Origin: RPQJ01 sp035554635
GTDB taxonomy: Bacteria; Pseudomonadota; Gammaproteobacteria; Steroidobacterales; Steroidobacteraceae
DNA length: 6,991 nucleotides
NCBI GenBank assembly: GCA_035554635.1
Contig: DATMIB010000207.1
Coordinates: 1 to 6,991, forward strand
Direction of reading: 5' to 3'
The position numbers and the translations under genes are program-made. Shown one piece after another: positions 1 to 4,567 of the stretch. Numbering within the stretch: position 1 is the stretch's first letter; each line of letters begins with the position of its first letter. A model generated the notes under the pieces. The model did not search any database and was not told the DNA's origin. It worked only from the letters and a program-made list of their open reading frames with translations.

Positions 1-159
1 AACCTCACCCTCGAGGTTGGGCGAGATGTCAGGGGCGACGACCGTGACCTGCGCCCCGGCCGCGAGCAGTAGCCGCACCTTGCGCTCGGCCACGACGCCA
101 CCGCCGACGACGAGCACGCGGCGCCCGCGGAGATCGGCGAACAGCGGGAAATAGCGCAT
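1..159 (-). CDS. cysG: Siroheme synthase, N-terminal fragment (precorrin-2 dehydrogenase / sirohydrochlorin ferrochelatase domain), cut by window edge
   Basis: Only the first 53 codons are present; the frame is still open at base 1. The peptide starts MRYFPLFADLRGRRVLVVGG and continues with GGVVAERK, a Rossmann NAD-binding loop (Gly19, Gly20, Gly21, Ala24), followed by a second strand ending VTVVAP near residue 43. This matches the start of CysG/Met8-type proteins, which use NAD to oxidise precorrin-2 to sirohydrochlorin and then insert iron to give siroheme. Siroheme is the cofactor of sulfite reductase, encoded two genes upstream, which supports the call. The ATG lies 8 bp after the cysH stop and has a GAGGA ribosome-binding site overlapping that stop. 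Whether the full protein also carries the C-terminal uroporphyrinogen methyltransferase domain (trifunctional CysG) or is a short bifunctional enzyme cannot be seen here. Confidence 0.9.
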   Translation of the reverse strand, partial: MRYFPLFADLRGRRVLVVGGGVVAERKVRLLLAAGAQVTVVAPDISPNLEGEV

Positions 160-164
160 GCCGG

Positions 165-169
165 TCCTC
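165..169 (-). promoter_or_regulatory. cysG ribosome-binding site overlapping the cysH stop codon
   Basis: On the minus strand the cysH stop and cysG start read TGAGGACCGGCATG. GAGGA lies 5 nt before the cysG ATG and shares its first two bases with the TGA stop. A ribosome ending cysH would sit on this site, so translational coupling is likely. This site also fixes the cysG start. Confidence 0.7.
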
Positions 170-899
170 AGCCCTCGAGCCCGTGGATGCCGCACTCGCG
201 CTTGAGGCCGAAGAAGCGCGTCGCCTCGGCGTCACCGGCCTCGGCCAGCGACCGCGTCGTGTGCCAGTCGCCGATCGAAACGTAGCCTTCGTGCCAGAGC
301 GGGTGGTACGGCAGGTCGTGCGCACGCAGGTAATCGAAGACCATGCGGTCGTTCCAGTCGAAGATCGGATGCACTTTCCAGCGGCCGTCGCGCCACTCCA
401 GCGGGCGGATCGCGCGACGGCTCTGCGACTGGTCGCGCCGCAGCCCGGCGAACCAGGTCTGCACGCCGAGCTCGGCCAGTGCGCGTCGCATCGGCTCGGT
501 CTTGCGCAGGTCGTTGTAGCGCTCGATGCCGTCGAGGCCCTGCTCCCACAGGCGCCCGTGCCGCGCCTCGAGCCAGGCCGGCGACACGCTCGACTGGTAC
601 ACCTTGAGGTTGAGCTCGAGCTTCTCGACGAGCTGGTCGATGAAGCGATAGGTTTCCGGGAACAGGTAGCCGGTGTCGATCAGCACGACCGGCATCGACG
701 GCAGCTGCCGCGTCGCCATGTGCAGCGACACCGCGGCCTGCGCGCCGAAACTCGACGACAGCGCATGCTCGCCGGGCAAATGCTCGAGCGCCCAGCGCAC
801 GCGTTCGTCGGCGCTGCGCCGTTCGAGGTCGCGGTTGATCTCGTCGAGCACGGCGGGTTCGTGCATCGCGATCTCGGGGTTCCAGGCCAGGGCTCTCAT
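168..899 (-). CDS. cysH: Phosphoadenosine phosphosulfate (PAPS) reductase, thioredoxin-dependent
   Basis: The 243-residue protein reduces 3'-phosphoadenylyl sulfate to sulfite with thioredoxin or glutaredoxin as donor, in the cytoplasm. E. coli CysH is 244 residues. Visible signatures are the modified P-loop LSSSFGAQAAVSLH (about 47-60), LIDTGYLFPETYRFID (73-88), LWEQGLDGIERYND (117-130), TWFAGLRRDQSQSR (148-161), YHPLWHEGYVSIGDWHTTR (198-216) and the C-terminal catalytic KRECGIHG with Cys236. Cys236 is the only cysteine in the protein. The paired cysteines that bind the 4Fe-4S cluster in APS reductases are therefore absent, which favours PAPS as substrate. The ATG at 899 was chosen because it gives the family length and has GGAG 8 nt upstream. 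A second in-frame ATG at 866 is possible, while the upstream extension to 1049 would lie inside cysI. Third gene of the cysJIHG operon. Confidence 0.97.
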   Translation of the reverse strand: MRALAWNPEIAMHEPAVLDEINRDLERRSADERVRWALEHLPGEHALSSSFGAQAAVSLHMATRQLPSMPVVLIDTGYLFPETYRFIDQLVEKLELNLKVYQSSVSPAWLEARHGRLWEQGLDGIERYNDLRKTEPMRRALAELGVQTWFAGLRRDQSQSRRAIRPLEWRDGRWKVHPIFDWNDRMVFDYLRAHDLPYHPLWHEGYVSIGDWHTTRSLAEAGDAEATRFFGLKRECGIHGLEG

Positions 900-907
900 C
901 CTTGCCG

Positions 908-911
908 CTCC
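908..911 (-). promoter_or_regulatory. cysH ribosome-binding site
   Basis: GGAG occurs on the minus strand 8 nt before the ATG at 899, in the 19-bp gap after the cysI stop. It is the best Shine-Dalgarno match near any of the candidate cysH starts and is the reason for preferring 899 over 866 or the longer open frame. Confidence 0.55.
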
Positions 912-918
912 GTTGCCG

Positions 919-2583
919 TCACGCCGCCTGGGCGCCGACGAGGCCCGCGCGCCAGGCGAAATCGCCGAACCGTTCGCCGTCCGTACGCTCACGCGCGTAA
1001 CGGGCGAAAGCTGCGTCGAGCGCAGCGACGATCGTGGGTTCATCCACATTCTCCAGGTGCAGCACGTTCAGGCGCTGGCCGCGCCCGTCGCCGCCGAGAA
1101 ACAGGTTGTAACGGCCGGGCGCCTTGCCGACGAGCGCGACCTCGGCCAGGTACGGCCGCGCGCAGCCGTTCGGGCAGCCCGTGATGCGCAGCACCAGCGG
1201 CGCGCCGGCGAGGCCGTTCTTCGCCAGCTGCTCGTCCACCAGTTGCGTGAGCCGCGGCAGGTAACGTTCGGCCTCGGCCATCGCGAGCCCGCAGGTCGGC
1301 AACGCAACGCAGGCGAGCGCATCGCGCGCCACGGGGCTCGCCTGCTCGTGACGATTGAGGCCGTAGCGCGCCACGAGCCCGTTGATGAACGCCTTCGCGG
1401 CCGGGTCGACGTTGGCGATGGTCAGGTTCTGGTTCGGCGTCAGGCGGAAGTCGCCACGGTGAACCTTCGCGATCTCGCGCAGGCCCGTGAGTCGCGCACC
1501 GAATTCGTTGTCGGCGATGCGGCCCGCCTCGATGCGCAGGGTCAGGTGCCAGCGACCGTCGTGCCCTTCGATCCAGCCGAAGCGGTCGCCCTGCTGCGTG
1601 AACTGGAACGGCCGCGCCGGCTCGAGCGCGAAACCCTGCCGACGCGTGATTTCGGCGACGAACCAGTCGAGCCCGCGGTCTTCGATGGTGTACTTGAGCC
1701 GCGCGCGCTTGCGCACGGCACGGTTGCCGAAGTCGCGCTGCGTCGTGAGCACGGCCTCGGCGACCGCCAGCAGCTGCTCGGGCCGCGCGAACCCGACCAC
1801 ATCGGCCAGGCGCGGGAACGTCTCCGGATCGTTGTGCGAGGCGCCCATGCCGCCGCCCACCGTGACGTTGAAACCCTGCAGCTCGCCGCCCTCGACGATC
1901 GCGATGAAGCCGAGGTCGTGCGCGAACACGTCGACGTCGTTGACCGGCGGCACGACGATTGCCGTCTTGAACTTGCGCGGCAGGTAGGTGTCGCCGTAGA
2001 GCGGCTCGGCCTCGTCGGTGCCGAGCACTCTCTCGCCGTCGAGCCAGATCTCGTGGTAGGCGCGCGTCTTCGGCAACAGGTGTTCCGAGAGCGTCTTCGC
2101 CCACTCGTGCACGACCGGGTGCGCGCGCGTCTCGACCGGATTGGCGCTCGCGAGCACGTTGCGGTTGACGTCGCCGCAGGCCGCGATCGTGTCGATCAAC
2201 GCCGCGTTGATTGCCTGCATCGTCGTCTTGAGTTCGGTCTTGACTACGCCGTGGAACTGGAAGGTCTGCCGCGTCGTGAGCCGCAGCGTGCCGTTGCCGT
2301 AGCGGCGCGCGATGTCGTCGAGCTGCAGCCACTGCTGTGGCGTGCAGACGCCGCCCGGCAGGCGCGTGCGGATCATGAAGCTGTAGGCCGGCTCGAGCTT
2401 CTGCCGACGCCGCTCGTCGCGGACGTCGCGGTCGTCCTGCTGGTAGGTGCCGTGGAACTTGATCAGGACGGTGTCGTCCTCGCGGATCGCGCCCGTGAGG
2501 TCGTCCTGCAGGCTCTCCACGAGCGTGCCGCGCAGGTGGCGGCTCTCGCGCTTGATCTTCTCGACGTGGGACAGTTCGGCCAT
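919..2583 (-). CDS. cysI: Assimilatory sulfite reductase (NADPH), hemoprotein beta subunit
   Basis: This 554-residue protein carries the siroheme and 4Fe-4S centre that perform the six-electron reduction of sulfite to sulfide; electrons come from CysJ. It starts MAELSHVEKIKRESRHLRGT, typical of CysI. The cluster and siroheme ligands are visible as Cys425-x5-Cys431 (in ACVALPTCGLA) and Cys470-x3-Cys474 (in TGCPNGCARP). All four sit nine residues before E. coli Cys434/440/479/483. Substrate-side basic motifs are present: IRTRLPGG (Arg74), CGDVNRNV (Arg141) and PRKFKT (Lys204, Lys206). The two sulfite-reductase repeat regions are recognisable by RLTTRQTFQFHG (101-112) and RLTPNQNLTIANV (380-392). 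The protein stops soon after FGDFAWRAG, so it lacks most of the usual C-terminal tail of the E. coli protein (see findings). Its ATG is 15 bp after the cysJ stop with no convincing Shine-Dalgarno, so coupling to cysJ translation is plausible. Confidence 0.98.
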   Translation of the reverse strand: MAELSHVEKIKRESRHLRGTLVESLQDDLTGAIREDDTVLIKFHGTYQQDDRDVRDERRRQKLEPAYSFMIRTRLPGGVCTPQQWLQLDDIARRYGNGTLRLTTRQTFQFHGVVKTELKTTMQAINAALIDTIAACGDVNRNVLASANPVETRAHPVVHEWAKTLSEHLLPKTRAYHEIWLDGERVLGTDEAEPLYGDTYLPRKFKTAIVVPPVNDVDVFAHDLGFIAIVEGGELQGFNVTVGGGMGASHNDPETFPRLADVVGFARPEQLLAVAEAVLTTQRDFGNRAVRKRARLKYTIEDRGLDWFVAEITRRQGFALEPARPFQFTQQGDRFGWIEGHDGRWHLTLRIEAGRIADNEFGARLTGLREIAKVHRGDFRLTPNQNLTIANVDPAAKAFINGLVARYGLNRHEQASPVARDALACVALPTCGLAMAEAERYLPRLTQLVDEQLAKNGLAGAPLVLRITGCPNGCARPYLAEVALVGKAPGRYNLFLGGDGRGQRLNVLHLENVDEPTIVAALDAAFARYARERTDGERFGDFAWRAGLVGAQAA

Positions 2584-2598
2584 GGCGGTGCTCGGTGT

Positions 2599-4434
2599 TC
2601 AGTAGACGTCACGCAGGTAACGACGGTCGTCCGCCAGCTTGCGCACGTAGGCTTCGGCGTCATCGCGGCTGCGTGCGCCGTGCTCCGCGACGATGTCGAT
2701 CAGCGCCGTGTTGACGTCAGGCGCCATCTGCTCGGCGTCGCCGCAGACGTAGACGTACGCGCCACCGTCGAGCCACGCGTAGATGTCGCGACCGGCGGCA
2801 CGCAGGCGGTCCTGCACGTAAGTGCGTGGCGTGCCGCGATCGCGCGAGAACGCGACGTCGAGACGCGTCAGCACGCCTTGCTTCAGCGCGTCCTGCCATT
2901 CGGTCTGGTACAGGAATTCGCTCTGGAAATGCCGCGCGCCAAAGAAGAGCCAGTTGCGACCCGTGGCGGCCTGCGCCTCGCGGTGCTGCACGAAGCCACG
3001 GAACGGCGCGACGCCGGTGCCCGGACCGATCATGATCACGTCCCGCGACGTGTCGTGTGGCAGCCGGAAGCGTTCGTTGTGCTCGATGAAGACGCGTGCG
3101 CGCGCCGCCTCACCGTCGAGGCCGGCAAGGTAGGTCGAGGCCGCGCCGTAACGACGCTTGCCCGCGAGTTCGTAATCGACCACGGCGACGGTCAGGTGCG
3201 CTTCTTCACCGACCGCCTCCTGGCTCGAGGCGATCGAATACAGCCGCGGCGCGAGCGGGCGCAGGGCCTGCACGAATGTCTTCGCGTCCCAGTCGCCGCC
3301 GTGACGCTGCAGCACGTCGACGACCTGCAGGTCCGTGAGCGTGCGTCGCAGGTCTGCCTCGTGGCCGGGCTGCAGGATGGCCGCGAGCGCCGCATCCTTC
3401 GAGCGCTCCGCCTGCTGCGCCAGGAACGGACGCGTCAGCCGTGTCACTTCGCGCGACGTCGTGAGCCACTCACGCAGCGTCTTGCCCTGCCCGTCGAGTT
3501 CGACGGCCTGTTCGCCGTCGAGCCGCAGCGCCTGCAGCAAGTCGTCGACGACCGCCCTGGGGTTTTCGTGCCAGACGCCGAGCGCATCGCCGGGCGTGTA
3601 TGCCAGACCGGAGCCGGCGAGCCCGAGCTCGAGGTGCCGGACGTCCTTGGTCGCGTCGCGGGCCGTGATGCGCTGGTTGCCGACAATCTCGGCGGCGAAC
3701 GGCTGCTCGCGCGAGAACTGCGGCGCCACGGGCGCGGTCCGCAGCCGCGTGACCGTGGCGACCTGCGGGCCGCCGAGCGTGTCGCGCGCGCCGGTGACGA
3801 CGCGGTCGAGCCACGGGGTGGCGAGCGTGTCGTAGTCGACGTCGCAGTCGACGCGGTCGAGCAAACGCCTGGCGCCGAGTGCGGCGAGACGCTCGTCGAC
3901 CTGCCGGCCAGTCTCGCAGAACTTCGGATAGCTCGAATCGCCGAGCGCGAGCACCGAGAACGACAGCTGCTCCAGCTTCGGCGCCTTGCGCGACTGCAGG
4001 AACTCGATGAAGCCGCGTGCGTCGTCGGGCGGGTCGCCGTCGCCCTGCGTACTGACGACCACGACCATCAGGCGTTCCTTGGCGAGGTCCTTGAGCGGAT
4101 AGCTGCCCGACGCGTAAACGCGCGCCGCGAGTCCGGCCGCCTCGGCCGCACGACCGAGACGCTCGGCGATGCGCTTGCTGTTGCCCGTCTGGGAGCCGTA
4201 GACGATCGTCAGGCGTGCCGTGGGTTCCGATCGCGGCGCCGTCTGCGGGTTGGTCGCGAGCGCCGCCGGAACAGCGCCGCCCGCCAACGCGCGCTCGTGC
4301 GCGACGCCGGCCGCAAAGCCCGACAACCATTGCAGCGTGGACGGTTCCAGCCCGTCGACCACGCGCAACAACAGCTCGGACCGCTCCAGGTCCAGCGGAC
4401 CGAGCGGCAAGGCGGCGACGGGATTGGAACTCAT
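2599..4434 (-). CDS. cysJ: Assimilatory sulfite reductase (NADPH), flavoprotein alpha subunit
   Basis: This 611-residue diflavin reductase passes electrons from NADPH through FAD and FMN to CysI; E. coli CysJ is 599 residues. Residues 1-70 form the N-terminal segment with a low-complexity Ala/Pro linker. The flavodoxin (FMN) domain covers about 75-215: TIVYGSQTGNSKRIAERL is the phosphate loop, then STQGDGDPPD (128-137) and LALGDSSYPKFCETG (162-176). A linker follows, then the FAD/connecting domain (about 240-460) with PGDALGVW (281-288) and PRLYSIASSQ (396-405, FAD-binding RLYS). The NADPH-binding domain has MIGPGTGVAPFRGF (468-481), NWLFFGARHF (494-503) and VYVCGDAEQMAPDV (561-574). The C-terminus RRYLRDVY nearly repeats that of E. 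coli CysJ. The start at 4434 (MSSNPVAALP) has GAGGT 6 nt upstream; an in-frame ATG at 4473 would add 13 residues unlike the family. First gene of the operon. Confidence 0.98.
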   Translation of the reverse strand: MSSNPVAALPLGPLDLERSELLLRVVDGLEPSTLQWLSGFAAGVAHERALAGGAVPAALATNPQTAPRSEPTARLTIVYGSQTGNSKRIAERLGRAAEAAGLAARVYASGSYPLKDLAKERLMVVVVSTQGDGDPPDDARGFIEFLQSRKAPKLEQLSFSVLALGDSSYPKFCETGRQVDERLAALGARRLLDRVDCDVDYDTLATPWLDRVVTGARDTLGGPQVATVTRLRTAPVAPQFSREQPFAAEIVGNQRITARDATKDVRHLELGLAGSGLAYTPGDALGVWHENPRAVVDDLLQALRLDGEQAVELDGQGKTLREWLTTSREVTRLTRPFLAQQAERSKDAALAAILQPGHEADLRRTLTDLQVVDVLQRHGGDWDAKTFVQALRPLAPRLYSIASSQEAVGEEAHLTVAVVDYELAGKRRYGAASTYLAGLDGEAARARVFIEHNERFRLPHDTSRDVIMIGPGTGVAPFRGFVQHREAQAATGRNWLFFGARHFQSEFLYQTEWQDALKQGVLTRLDVAFSRDRGTPRTYVQDRLRAAGRDIYAWLDGGAYVYVCGDAEQMAPDVNTALIDIVAEHGARSRDDAEAYVRKLADDRRYLRDVY

Positions 4435-4440
4435 GGGAAC

Positions 4441-4445
4441 ACCTC
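4441..4445 (-). promoter_or_regulatory. cysJ ribosome-binding site
   Basis: GAGGT lies on the minus strand 6 nt before the ATG at 4434. It decides that start over the in-frame ATG at 4473. It sits one base from the foot of the hairpin at 4447-4466. Confidence 0.75.
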
Positions 4446-4446
4446 G

Positions 4447-4466
4447 CCTGCCGGCACTGCGGCAGG
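4447..4466 (-). promoter_or_regulatory. Hairpin directly upstream of the cysJ ribosome-binding site
   Basis: The arms CCTGCCG (4447-4453) and CGGCAGG (4460-4466) pair perfectly over 7 bp around a 6-nt loop (4454-4459). The foot of the hairpin is one base from the cysJ GAGGT. If the transcript starts near 4465 (see the -10-like element), this would be its 5'-terminal structure. It could stabilise the mRNA or influence initiation. The structure is seen; a function is inference. In GC-rich DNA a short perfect hairpin can occur by chance. Confidence 0.4.
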
Positions 4467-4471
4467 AAGGC

Positions 4472-4477
4472 ATCCTA
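4472..4477 (-). promoter_or_regulatory. Candidate -10 element for the cysJIHG operon
   Basis: TAGGAT on the minus strand matches four of six bases of TATAAT. It would place the transcription start near 4465, about 30 nt before the cysJ ATG. There is no good -35 at 16-18 bp; the nearest candidates are the weak TTTCCG/TTCCGG about 18-19 bp upstream. A missing -35 is common for activator-dependent promoters, but the match is weak and the call tentative. Confidence 0.3.
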
Positions 4478-4511
4478 GGGAGACCGACCCCGCGTCCGGA
4501 AAGGCCGGGTG

Positions 4512-4527
4512 GTTATCGGCTCATAAC
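4512..4527. promoter_or_regulatory. GTTAT-N6-ATAAC inverted repeat, candidate LysR-type (CysB-like) operator
   Basis: GTTAT (4512-4516) and ATAAC (4523-4527) are a perfect 5-bp inverted repeat with a 6-bp spacer, in the longest AT-containing stretch of an otherwise GC-rich intergenic region. The repeat contains the T-N11-A pattern of LysR-family sites. Its centre is about 55 bp upstream of the start site implied by the -10-like element at 4472-4477, a position used by LysR-type activators. CysB, a LysR-type protein, activates cysJIH in enterobacteria. That this site binds CysB here is inference. Confidence 0.4.
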
Positions 4528-4535
4528 GCGTCTGG

Positions 4536-4561
4536 CCCGGCGGGCGCACCGGCCCGCCGGG
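4536..4561 (-). terminator. GC-rich hairpin after the outer-membrane protein gene, possible terminator
   Basis: The arms CCCGGCGGGC (4536-4545) and GCCCGCCGGG (4552-4561) pair perfectly over 10 bp around a 6-nt loop. The hairpin begins 6 nt past the stop codon of the upstream gene. Neither strand has a T-tract next to it, so it is not a canonical intrinsic terminator. It may act as a mRNA 3'-end stabiliser or as part of a Rho-dependent terminator. Position and perfection support a role in separating this gene from cysJ. Confidence 0.5.
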
Positions 4562-4567
4562 AGAGGC

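Noticed and set aside
900..1049. Upstream extension of cysH to an in-frame ATG at 1049
   Set aside because: It would overlap the end of cysI by more than 100 bp. The added 50 residues are Arg/Ser-rich and unlike CysH, and the start at 899 gives the family length and a ribosome-binding site.
183..1184. Plus-strand open frame of 333 codons opposite cysH
   Set aside because: The cysH reading matches its family end to end. The antisense translation is Arg/Ala-rich and matches nothing I recognise.
4435..4473. Upstream in-frame ATG for cysJ at 4473
   Set aside because: It adds MPSCRSAGRRGVP, which does not look like CysJ. It lacks a good ribosome-binding site, overlaps the -10-like element and would translate through the hairpin; GAGGT supports 4434.
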